Shown here: positions 28,540 to 37,126 of the stretch, piece after piece
How positions within the stretch are numbered: position 1 is the first letter of the stretch
Layout of the letters: each line of letters opens with the position of its first letter
From: Comamonas testosteroni
GTDB lineage: Bacteria; Pseudomonadota; Gammaproteobacteria; Burkholderiales; Burkholderiaceae_C
NCBI GenBank assembly: GCA_008727115.1
Contig: CP044131.1
Span: forward strand, 1,860,001 to 1,924,000
Direction of reading: 5' to 3'
DNA: 64,000 nt
Position numbers and translations under genes: made by a program
Notes under the pieces: generated by a model
Database searches by the model: none
Told to the model about the DNA's origin: nothing
What the model saw: the letters and a program-made list of their open reading frames with translations, nothing else

Positions 28540-29451
28540 TTGAACTTGCAGCAGATTGAAACCTTTGTTCGGGTGGCCGAAGTAGGAAGCTTTAGCAAAG
28601 CTGCTGTACTGCTGGATACGGCACAGCCAGCGCTCAGCCGTCAGGTGCGGGCGCTGGAGACGGAGTTGAGGGAGACACTGCTCATTCGCACCGGGCGCGG
28701 GGTGACGCTGACGGATGCCGGCAGGCGGCTGCTCGAGCATGGTCACGCCATCATGCAGCGCGTGGCCATGGCCAAGGAAGATCTGGGCAGCCAGCGTGAC
28801 GAGCCGGTGGGGCGCATCACCGTGGGCCTGCCGCCCAGCTTGGCGCGGCGGCTGACCTTGCCGCTGATCGACGGTTTCAGTCGCGACATGCCCAAGGCCC
28901 GACTGGCGGTGGTCGAAGGCTTTTCCATGAATATCTCGGAGTGGCTCACTTCGGGGCGCATGGATCTGGGTCTGGTCTATACGCCCGAGCCTCACCCGCA
29001 GATCGAAGTCTCGCCGGTGCTGGAGGAGCGCCTGTGCCTGATTGGCCCGGCCAGCGCCCTGGCGGGGCGCACCAGCATCCCGTTCGCGCATCTGGATGAA
29101 TTTCCACTCATCATGCCCCAGCATGGGCAGATCTTCCGCAAGCTGATGGAGGCGCAGGCCACGCTGTCCCAGGTCAAGCTCAATGTGGTGTGGGAGGTCT
29201 CCAGCGTGCCAGCCATTCTGGATCTGGTGCGCGGTGGCTATGGCTATGCGGCCTTGACCGATAGCGCCATGCACAGCCATGCCACGGATGCATCGCTGGT
29301 GGAAGTGCCCATCAAATCACCGCATATCGTCAGCACCTTGTGCCTGGTTCAGCCAGCGAAAAAGAAGTCCACTCCACTGATGCGGCGCACGGCAGAGCTG
29401 CTGCGACGCCTGAGTCTGCAGGTGTGCTCGGTAGAAAGCGGTCACATCTGA
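28540..29451 (+). CDS. LysR family transcriptional regulator
   Basis: The N-terminal winged helix-turn-helix reads LQQIETFVRVAEVGSFSKAA, with QPALSRQVRALE as the recognition part. The C-terminal effector domain is of the periplasmic-binding fold (GRITVGLPPSL, VVEGFSMNISEWL). It has 303 residues. The start is TTG with a GGGGGA ribosome site about 9 bases upstream. Its TGA stop lies inside the 9-base target duplication of the IS element that follows, yet the reading frame is intact. It is divergent from the Bug gene, its likely target. Confidence 0.93.
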   Translation: MNLQQIETFVRVAEVGSFSKAAVLLDTAQPALSRQVRALETELRETLLIRTGRGVTLTDAGRRLLEHGHAIMQRVAMAKEDLGSQRDEPVGRITVGLPPSLARRLTLPLIDGFSRDMPKARLAVVEGFSMNISEWLTSGRMDLGLVYTPEPHPQIEVSPVLEERLCLIGPASALAGRTSIPFAHLDEFPLIMPQHGQIFRKLMEAQATLSQVKLNVVWEVSSVPAILDLVRGGYGYAALTDSAMHSHATDASLVEVPIKSPHIVSTLCLVQPAKKKSTPLMRRTAELLRRLSLQVCSVESGHI

Positions 29452-29453
29452 AG

Positions 29454-30486
29454 GGCTTTGTTGCATAAATCGGCCATAGGCCAAGGCATCCCCAATCCCA
29501 AATAGATTTACGCAGCAGCGACTGTCTGGGGCGTGCCCAGAGCGGTAAATTGATTGAGGATTGAAGCTCGGATGTGCAGCTCGGTCACCTGGCGCTCAAA
29601 CGTCCTGGCCATGACCTTCTCGCCGAGTCGCTTGAAGCAATTCATCTTGGTCTCCACCAGTGACCTTCGGTGGTAGCCGCTCCAGCGTTTCCAGATAGCC
29701 CGCCCCAACTGCCTACACGCCTTGACCGCTTCATTGCGGTGAGCAAATGCCAGCCCTTTGCGCAGCTTCGCTCCTTTGCGCGGCGGGATGATTGGAATGG
29801 CTCCCCGCAGGTAGCACGCCTTATGTACATCCTGCGTGTCGTACGCCCCATCACCGGTAAAGCTAGCTATCTCTTCATTGCTTGGAATTTGACCTAGCAG
29901 GTCTGCTGCCATGGGCGAGTCGCCCACTTCATTGGTTGTTACTGCGATGGCCCGAATCTGCAGTGTCTGGGCATCAATACCCAGATGCACCTTGCGCCAC
30001 TGGCGGCGGCTCTCGGCACCGTGCTTTTTGGTTTTCCACTCACCTTCGCCCAAGAACTTGATGCCCGTGGAGTCGGCCAGCATGTGCAAGCCTTTGTCAC
30101 TTGCACGGTAGCGCACCTGCACATCCAAGCTCTTTTGCCTGCGACACACCGTGCTGTAGTCGGGCACTGGCCAATGCAGGCCTGCCATACCCAATAGCGA
30201 CTCAACCAGGCCCAGTGTCTGGCGCAAGGGCTGGCCAAACAAGCACTTGATGGTCAGGCAAAACTGGATGGCCGCATCTGAGAACTTCTGGCAACGACCA
30301 CGCTTGCCCGTGGGCCGAGCTAGCCACTGCATATCCCTATCGAGCCAAATGGTCAGCTCACCTCGCGCCTTCAACGCTGCGTTGTAAGCCTTCCAGTTCG
30401 TTGTGCGGTACTTAACCCGACCCCAGCTCGTCTCTCTCATCTCCCGAGCCTACCTCAGCTGCGACCGGCATTTGTGCAACAACGCC
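29454..30486. mobile_element. IS903-like insertion sequence (IS5 family), complete
   Basis: The element is 1033 bases long. Its ends are GGCTTTGTTGCATAAAT (left) and, read inwards from the right, GGCGTTGTTGCACAAAT: 15 of 17 match. They resemble the IS903 inverted repeats as I recall them. A perfect 9-base direct repeat, CATCTGAAG, flanks it at 29445-29453 and 30487-30495, the duplication size of the IS903 group. It carries one transposase gene on the minus strand. Intact ends, gene and duplication suggest a recent insertion. Confidence 0.95.
29508..30440 (-). CDS. IS5 family (IS903 group) transposase
   Basis: DDE transposase of 310 residues filling the element. The catalytic triad can be placed at Asp in LADSTGIK, Asp in FTGDGAYDT and Glu in RSLVETKMN. 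The N-terminal DNA-binding part reads YRTTNWKAYNAAL. There is no frameshift or internal stop, so it appears functional. It reads opposite to the LysR gene. Confidence 0.95.
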   Translation of the reverse strand: MRETSWGRVKYRTTNWKAYNAALKARGELTIWLDRDMQWLARPTGKRGRCQKFSDAAIQFCLTIKCLFGQPLRQTLGLVESLLGMAGLHWPVPDYSTVCRRQKSLDVQVRYRASDKGLHMLADSTGIKFLGEGEWKTKKHGAESRRQWRKVHLGIDAQTLQIRAIAVTTNEVGDSPMAADLLGQIPSNEEIASFTGDGAYDTQDVHKACYLRGAIPIIPPRKGAKLRKGLAFAHRNEAVKACRQLGRAIWKRWSGYHRRSLVETKMNCFKRLGEKVMARTFERQVTELHIRASILNQFTALGTPQTVAAA

Positions 30487-30495
30487 CATCTGAAG

Positions 30496-30697
30496 AGATG
30501 TTCTGCGAGCCTCAAGAAACTGAATATCGATAGAGTTTGCTTTGAATTAGTGAGCTGCAAGCGCTTTGTGAATATTGATTTCATGGTTAAAACTATCTGA
30601 AATCAATACAGGAAAAGCGCAAGCAGCTTTTGATTTGATAGCTACAGCCCAACCTGTCTGCCCAGATAGAACGCGGTCAAGGCTTCAGTCAGCCTCG
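30496..30697. other. Gap between the IS element and pobR
   Basis: This 200-base remainder of the pre-insertion intergenic space has no gene. GCGCAAGCAGCTTTTGATTTGATAGC at about 30617-30642 resembles the GATAGC/GCTATC repeats elsewhere in the window. Confidence 0.5.
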
Positions 30698-31507
30698 TCA
30701 GACCAGCGGGCGCAGTGTTCTGGCTGCTTCCTGCAGCAGCGGCAATATTTCCTGGCGAATGACTTGGGGCACCATACGCTTGGCTGAAGTCACCATGTTC
30801 AATGCTGCAACGGTGCGGCCCTGCATATTGCGCAGCGGTACCGCTACGGCCTGAATGGCCAGCTCATGCTCTTCCTGTGCCAGGCAATAGTCGAGACGGC
30901 GCACTTCAGCAAGAACGGCCTTGAGTTCGTTGCTGCTGGATACGGTGTGCGCAGTGAGTTTGGGTAGGTCATAAGTGTTCAGCCAGTCCTCCAGCTCGGC
31001 CTCGGAAAGCGCGGCCAGCAACACGCGCCCGGTAGAGGTGGCGTGTGCGGGCAGGCGTGTGCCCAGATGCAGGCCGTGGGCCATCAGTCGCTCGCCTTTT
31101 TCATGCACGGCACTGCGCGCGACGATGACGACTTCCTGGCCTTCGCGCACCACACAGGAATAAGACAGCCCCGTCTGGGCTGCCAGGCGGTGCAGCACAG
31201 GCTGCACGATGCGCGGCAGCCGCGCCGAGGCCAGGTAGCTGCCCGACAAACGCAGCACCTTTGGGGCTAGCCAGAAATAGCTGCCATCGGATTCCAGATA
31301 GCCGAGATAGGCCAGCGTAAGCAGATGGCGCCTGGCTGCGGCACGGGTGATGCCAGCGCGTTCGGCGGCCATGGTGGCGTTCAGGCGCTGGCGCTCGGTG
31401 TCAAAGCTCTCAAGAACAGACAGGCCCTTGGCCAGGCCTGCGATGAAGTCTGCCGGGGCTATCGAGGGCGGGGCAGAGGCTGTGTAAGAGGGATGGGGCT
31501 CAGTCAT
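30698..31507 (-). CDS. pobR: IclR family regulator of pobA (PobR/PcaU type)
   Basis: IclR-type activator expected to respond to 4-hydroxybenzoate. The N-terminal winged helix includes AERAGITRAAARRHLLTL, and the C-terminal effector domain has GLSYSCVVREGQEVVIVAR, HATSTGRVLLAALSE and ALNMVTSA. I set the start at the ATG at 31507 (MTEPHPSY), giving 269 residues; the frame continues to 31672 but that part overlaps the operator. It is divergent from pobA with three operator half-sites between. Members in Acinetobacter are IclR-type, in contrast to the AraC-type PobR of pseudomonads. Confidence 0.88.
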   Translation of the reverse strand: MTEPHPSYTASAPPSIAPADFIAGLAKGLSVLESFDTERQRLNATMAAERAGITRAAARRHLLTLAYLGYLESDGSYFWLAPKVLRLSGSYLASARLPRIVQPVLHRLAAQTGLSYSCVVREGQEVVIVARSAVHEKGERLMAHGLHLGTRLPAHATSTGRVLLAALSEAELEDWLNTYDLPKLTAHTVSSSNELKAVLAEVRRLDYCLAQEEHELAIQAVAVPLRNMQGRTVAALNMVTSAKRMVPQVIRQEILPLLQEAARTLRPLV

Positions 31508-31530
31508 CGGGAGGAAGGGGAGGATTCTGT

Positions 31531-31571
31531 TTTGCGCGATTATCGGTTTCTTTGCGCGATTATCGCGCAAA
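31531..31571. promoter_or_regulatory. PobR operator: direct plus inverted repeats
   Basis: TTTGCGCGATTATCG occurs twice, at 31531 and 31551, exactly 20 bases apart. The second copy continues into TCGCGCAAA, forming a perfect 9-3-9 inverted repeat (31551-31571). Two direct half-sites and one inverted half-site is the layout described for PobR and PcaU operators in Acinetobacter. It lies between pobR and pobA. Confidence 0.8.
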
Positions 31572-31612
31572 CATCGATGCATGCCTTTGTTTTGATGCAG
31601 CACAAAACTTAG

Positions 31613-32866
<1,254 letters not shown>

Positions 32867-32938
32867 GCCACAAGCTGTATTGCTCTCGTCACTGTCGTGA
32901 TGAACGTTCTGGCATCCGGACAGGATGTCAGACTTGAT

Positions 32939-32975
32939 CTGCCTGCTTTGCCTTGTGTGAAGCAGGCAGTTTTTT
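32939..32975 (+). terminator. pobA terminator
   Basis: CTGCCTGCTT and AAGCAGGCAG form a 10-bp stem with an 11-base loop, followed by TTTTTT. Confidence 0.9.
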
Positions 32976-33066
32976 ATCCATGCAATTTGGTTGTTGCTGC
33001 CTTGCGCAAATTTTGATGCTGAGCCATGGGCCAGCAGGTGCTGCGAGGAGTAAGCTTGCCGACCTT

Positions 33067-33828
33067 ATGGCGCACATCATGTTTTCTCCTCCCTATATTG
33101 CCGCTGCCCAGGCTGCTCAGTCCTTGCGTACTCACGGATATGCCGTGATCCAGCCCGAGGACTTTGCCCAGTGGATGGGCCTGAATATGAGTGATTTGCA
33201 TGCCATGGATGCGGACTGGCAGAGCCTGCCACCCGATGCTTTTCTCAAGGATGGCGGGCGCTATCGTCGTCGCCGTCATTCCTGCTTTGTCAGCGAGGTC
33301 GAGGGTGTGCAGCAGGTGCCGCACCGACCCCACTGGCAGCCGGTGGAATACAACGCCTTGCATGGCGGCATGCAGCGTCTGTTCGAGCCCATGCTGGATA
33401 CGACCACGCAAAGCACTGCATGGCTGGCCATGATCAATGCACTGGGGCAGCTCGCCGATCAGGTGTTTTGCACGGATGACGCGCACGAGCGCTGGTTTGT
33501 GGAGGCGCACCAGTTCCGTATCGATACCGCGGACGGTATCGGTCGCCCAACCCCAGAGGGGGCCCATCGCGATGGCGTGGATCTGGTTGCCGTGGTGCTG
33601 GTGGGACGAGACGGTATCAAGGGCGGCGAGACGCGTGTGTTTGAAGCCGCAGGGCCCAACGGTCAGCGCTTTACGCTGACCGAGCCCTGGTCTGTGATGC
33701 TGCTCGACGATGCGCGCATGATCCATGAAACCACGCCGATTCAGCCGGTTCAGCCCGGCGGCGTGCGTGACACGCTGGTGCTGACCTATCGTCGTGAAAA
33801 CTTTCAGGGCGCGCAGCTAGCGCTCTAG
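33067..33828 (+). CDS. 2OG-Fe dioxygenase family protein (PF10014-like)
   Basis: It looks like a member of the 2-oxoglutarate/Fe(II) dioxygenase group that includes free-amino-acid hydroxylases such as isoleucine dioxygenase. The iron ligands can be placed at His and Asp in GAHRDGVDLVAV and the distal His in MIHETTPI; RDTLVLTYRR supplies the 2OG-binding Arg. About 253 residues. The start is uncertain: ATG 33067 and 33079 are both possible, with GAGGAG at 33045 rather far off. A terminator separates it from pobA, so it is probably not part of 4-hydroxybenzoate breakdown. The substrate is unknown. Confidence 0.8.
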   Translation: MAHIMFSPPYIAAAQAAQSLRTHGYAVIQPEDFAQWMGLNMSDLHAMDADWQSLPPDAFLKDGGRYRRRRHSCFVSEVEGVQQVPHRPHWQPVEYNALHGGMQRLFEPMLDTTTQSTAWLAMINALGQLADQVFCTDDAHERWFVEAHQFRIDTADGIGRPTPEGAHRDGVDLVAVVLVGRDGIKGGETRVFEAAGPNGQRFTLTEPWSVMLLDDARMIHETTPIQPVQPGGVRDTLVLTYRRENFQGAQLAL

Positions 33829-33860
33829 CGCTTGTTTGAGGTCGCCCTGACGGAGTGCGC

Positions 33861-34787
33861 TTAGGGCTTGGCGGCTGCCTTGCCCATCAGTTCATCTAGC
33901 AGGCCGGGCGGCATGCCCGTGCGAATCTCTACCAGACCCTGGCCGTTTTTCCAGATGGTGGCCGGCGTGGCACGCAGCCCGGCATTGCTCATCAAGGCAG
34001 CGTTGTTGGCCAGTGCGTCACGGGCCGACAGGGGAATGCGCTGCAGCGGCGCAATGCCCAGTGCGTCAAGACTTTTGCCCTGGGTGTTCGCGTAGGCCAT
34101 GGCATGGCTGGCTAGCGCTTGCTCTGGAGACTTGGAGGCCAGAATGGCGGCAGCCTTGCCCTCGCTGCTGGGGCGCAATATGCCCACCAGGATATGGCGC
34201 AGCTGCAGCTGTCCCGATTGCACAAGGGGACGCGCATCGCGCCAGAGCTGGTTGCAATAAGGGCAGTTGGGGTCGGTGAAGACGTAGGCAATGCGCGGTG
34301 CGTCTGGCTTGCCATCACCAATCCAGTGCGTGCTCTCCAGGTCTGTCCAAAGCTCTTGCCCCATGGGCTTTTGCACGGCAGTTTGCAAGGCCTTGGCGTT
34401 GACATCCTTGCCCTGTGCGTCGATGACTGTGCCTATGACCCAGTGCTTGCCGTCTGGCATGCGATAGATGGGGATGGGCTGCTGATCTCGGTAGGCAGCC
34501 CAAGCCTTGAGGCCGCCGTTGGCTGTCATGGGGCCCACAATTTGCAACCCTTGCTCTGCCAGAAACTGGGCGGAAGGCAGCTCAGTGGTCGAGCTGGTGT
34601 TGGCACTGGCACTGGCACTGGCACTGGCACTGGCACTGGTGCCGCTGCTGGCGGCTATGACATCGCGTCCATAGGCAACAGCGACCAGCGTGGCGGCGGC
34701 TGCGGCCAGCAATGGCAGCAGCAAGGCGGTTGTGGAGCGCAGGCGAGGGAGGCGATGTTGCCAGTTTTGTGGCAATAAATGGGGCAC
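33861..34787 (-). CDS. dsbG: Thiol:disulfide interchange protein, DsbC/DsbG family
   Basis: Periplasmic disulfide isomerase-like protein. A signal or anchor helix covers residues 17-40, then a low-complexity Ala-Ser stretch (residues 51-62), then a DsbC-type dimerisation domain (VGPMTANGGLKAWAAY, PIPIYRMPDGKHWVIGTV). The thioredoxin domain has the active site CPYC at residues 175-178 (TDPNCPYC), as in DsbG. The helix seems uncleaved or cleaved late, since no clear signal peptidase site is seen. It lies 20 bases downstream of the DsbD/TlpA-like fusion gene in one operon. Confidence 0.88.
   Translation of the reverse strand: MPHLLPQNWQHRLPRLRSTTALLLPLLAAAAATLVAVAYGRDVIAASSGTSASASASASASANTSSTTELPSAQFLAEQGLQIVGPMTANGGLKAWAAYRDQQPIPIYRMPDGKHWVIGTVIDAQGKDVNAKALQTAVQKPMGQELWTDLESTHWIGDGKPDAPRIAYVFTDPNCPYCNQLWRDARPLVQSGQLQLRHILVGILRPSSEGKAAAILASKSPEQALASHAMAYANTQGKSLDALGIAPLQRIPLSARDALANNAALMSNAGLRATPATIWKNGQGLVEIRTGMPPGLLDELMGKAAAKP
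34601..34636. repeat. Hexanucleotide tandem repeat inside dsbG
   Basis: Six perfect copies of TGGCAC encode the (Ala-Ser) run after the N-terminal helix. A slip by one unit adds or removes two residues without breaking the frame, so linker length may vary between strains. Confidence 0.85.
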
Positions 34788-34807
34788 GAGAAACCTCTTG
34801 GTGGCTT

Positions 34808-36307
34808 TTATGGTTGGGGCGGATCGTGGGGGAGGACGCTTTGCAGCAACTCGGTCAGGCTGGCGCGAGAAAGCTCTCCTGTACGCATGGCCTTGAGTTG
34901 TCCGTCAGCGTCATAGAAATACGTCGAGGGCAGGCTGCGCTGCTTCCAGTGCCGGCTGGCATGCTGCTCTGTGTCCAGAAGTACTTGCTCAGGAGGTAAA
35001 GGCATGGTTTGAAGATAGCGCAGCACGGCGGCTGCTTCTTCGCCTTGATTGAGCCAGATAAAGCGCACGTTGGGGTGGTCTTTTTGCGCCTGCAACAGTA
35101 CGGGCATTTCGCGCTTGCAAGGTGGACACCAGCTGGCCCACAGATTGATAACCAGGGGCTGACCGTCGTGGCGGTTCAGATCTACGGACTGCGCCGCTAC
35201 ATTGACGAAGGCTTGGCTCGGTAGAGGAGTGTTTTGGCCTCCAGTGCTTGTCTGCATTCCGCTACCTGCTATCAATATCGAAGCTCCGGCAGCCAGTGCC
35301 TGAACGCTGTGCTTGCGCAGGACACCTGTGCTACGACTGCGCCACAGTGTCCACAGCAGTGCGGCCAGAAGGCCGGCCCAGAGGTTCCAGCCGCCGTCGC
35401 GAATGTCGATCATGCGTAGCAAAGCGGAAGCCAAGGGAGCTGTCTCTTCTGGGGTGCTTTGCCAATACTGACTGGCCCACTGAGCCACGTAGGCAATCCG
35501 CGCCATGAGCAAGCCAGCCACAGTGGCTTGAAACAGTACGGACTCCACGGGCTGACCACTGCGTAGCTGCTGGCGCCTGGCCCACCATTGGCTGGAAAAC
35601 AAAGCCAGAAAAACGACCACTGCCATGGTGGGCAGGGTAATGGGGCCCAGCAGGAGGCTGGGGGGGAGATGCAGCCAGCTCAGGCTAGAAGAGGGTGCAG
35701 GATTATCGTCAGTTGCGATAGGGTCGCTCGGTATAGAGGAGCCCTGTTGCAGAGGCAAGCTCAGTTGCTGTGCCGTGATCTGTATTTGCTGGGGCGGATA
35801 GCACACACCGATGTCGGCACAGCCCTGCCATTGCAGCTGCAGCGGCCATTGCAGGCCTTGTGAGGGTAGAGCGGCAGTGGCACTCAGCGTGTTGCGAAAG
35901 ACTTGCACGGTGCCGAAGAAGGCGTCGCTCAGCACCTGGCCTTCGGGCAGCGTGACAGCCAGGGGCTGCCCTTGTGCATCTGTCAGGCGAACCTGCTCTC
36001 GGTAAAGGTAGTAACCGGAGGCAATGCGCCAGCTGAACTCAAGCGTGTGCGCTTCATCAGCTTTGATGGCTGACAGCACTGGTGGCGCAAGAGTGAATGC
36101 CTGCTCGGCGCTGAGAACATCACTGCCGGAGCCGCTTTCTTCAGCATGGAGGCTGGGAATGCTGAGCGGCTGCGCCCCAGACGTCAATCCCGTCAGCAAG
36201 GCCGCTGAGAGCACAAAAAAAGCAATAAGGGGGCGCAAATGCATGAGGTTGCTGAGAGTGCTTGCAAGTGCCTGATGAGGCCGGGATTGAGAGGAGGTCT
36301 GGCTCAT
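34808..36307 (-). CDS. Fusion protein: DsbD-alpha domain, Lgt-like membrane domain, TlpA thioredoxin domain
   Basis: Probable membrane-bound periplasmic thiol reductase. A signal peptide (residues 23-45) leads to a DsbD-alpha-like domain at about 65-185 with its cysteine pair at 163 and 169 (QGCADIGVCYPP). Four membrane segments follow at about 215-236, 257-275, 303-322 and 336-350. The stretch GLLMARIAYVAQW...DIRDGGWNLWAGLLA resembles the membrane region of Lgt but lacks its catalytic motif. A TlpA/ResA-type domain ends the protein with WCPPC (Cys394, Cys397). The membrane part has no cysteine, unlike DsbD. The start is the ATG at 36307; the ATG at 36244 is an alternative. It shares an operon with dsbG. 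Confidence 0.8.
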   Translation of the reverse strand: MSQTSSQSRPHQALASTLSNLMHLRPLIAFFVLSAALLTGLTSGAQPLSIPSLHAEESGSGSDVLSAEQAFTLAPPVLSAIKADEAHTLEFSWRIASGYYLYREQVRLTDAQGQPLAVTLPEGQVLSDAFFGTVQVFRNTLSATAALPSQGLQWPLQLQWQGCADIGVCYPPQQIQITAQQLSLPLQQGSSIPSDPIATDDNPAPSSSLSWLHLPPSLLLGPITLPTMAVVVFLALFSSQWWARRQQLRSGQPVESVLFQATVAGLLMARIAYVAQWASQYWQSTPEETAPLASALLRMIDIRDGGWNLWAGLLAALLWTLWRSRSTGVLRKHSVQALAAGASILIAGSGMQTSTGGQNTPLPSQAFVNVAAQSVDLNRHDGQPLVINLWASWCPPCKREMPVLLQAQKDHPNVRFIWLNQGEEAAAVLRYLQTMPLPPEQVLLDTEQHASRHWKQRSLPSTYFYDADGQLKAMRTGELSRASLTELLQSVLPHDPPQP

Positions 36308-36322
36308 CTTGTGTGCATGGGA

Positions 36323-36337
36323 TTAAGTAGGGGTTAA
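36323..36337. promoter_or_regulatory. Candidate PmrA/QseB-type box before the response regulator
   Basis: TTAA-N7-TTAA is the spacing of direct-repeat sites bound by PmrA-like regulators. The -10-like GATAAA starts 10 bases after the second TTAAC half-site (36349), pointing at the regulator gene. It also lies just before the divergent fusion gene, so it could serve both directions. Confidence 0.5.
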
Positions 36338-36440
36338 CGCTGAGGAAAGATAAATCTGCGATGCTTGTCGCATTTCGATCAAGAAGGGCGCGCAACGGGT
36401 ACTTACTTCGGCAAGAGTCGAGGCTACTGGCGGGTGTGCG

Positions 36441-37126
36441 ATGACGACGATGCATGTACTGTTAGTAGAAGATAACGCTTTGGTTGCCAGCGGGGTCAAA
36501 ACGGGCCTGCAGTTACAGGGCTTTGGTGTGGATGTTGTGGGCAGTGCCGCTCAGGCAGATGCGGCCATCAAGTCCTCCCACTTTGATGTGTGTGTGCTGG
36601 ATCTGGGCTTGCCTGATGAGGATGGCTTGCAACTGCTCTCACGCTGGCGTCGGCAGGCGGTGGAGCTGCCCGTGCTGGTGCTTACGGCTCGTGATGCCGT
36701 GGGGCAGCGCATTGAGGGCTTACAGACGGGGGCTGACGACTATCTGGTCAAGCCTTTTGATTTACACGAGCTTGCCGCGCGCCTGCATGCTTTGCTGCGC
36801 CGCGCCGCGCGGCCGGGCGCAGCGTGGACTGGATTGTGCTCGGTGATGTCAAGGTGGATCTGGCTGCCAGCCAGGCGCTGCGCGATGGTGCGGCAGTAGA
36901 CCTGTCTCGACGCGAGTGGGCGCTGCTGAGCGCTTTGCTGCAGTCTCCCGGACGGGTGCTCAGCCTGGAGCAACTGAGAGACAGCCTTTATGGCTACAGC
37001 CTGGATGTGGAGAGCAACGCGGTGAACGTACATGTGCACCATCTGCGCCGCAAGCTGGGTACGGACATCGTTGAAACCGTGCGTGGCGTAGGCTTTAGGC
37101 TGGGGCGCGTGCAAGGAGCGCGCTGA
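36441..37126 (+). pseudogene. OmpR/PmrA-type response regulator with a frameshift
   Basis: The receiver domain reads MHVLLVEDNALVASG, with phospho-acceptor Asp in CVLDLGLPDEDG and YLVKPFDLHELAAR. That frame then runs into unrelated residues and stops at 36899. The winged-helix half (VDWIVLGDVKVDL, RREWALLSALL, SNAVNVHVHHLRRKLG) continues in another frame from about 36818 to 37126. Adding one base in the G run at 36815-36817 (GGG to GGGG) joins both into a normal 228-residue regulator of the QseB/PmrA type. It may be a true null allele, a sequencing error or a slippage site. It overlaps the kinase start by one base. Confidence 0.88.

Noticed and set aside
29454..30486. Composite transposon boundaries around pobR-pobA
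   Set aside because: Only one IS copy is present and no second end is seen near 32.9-33.9 kb.
34601..34636. Possible CRISPR-like repeat
   Set aside because: Units are only 6 bases, without spacers, and in frame within a gene.
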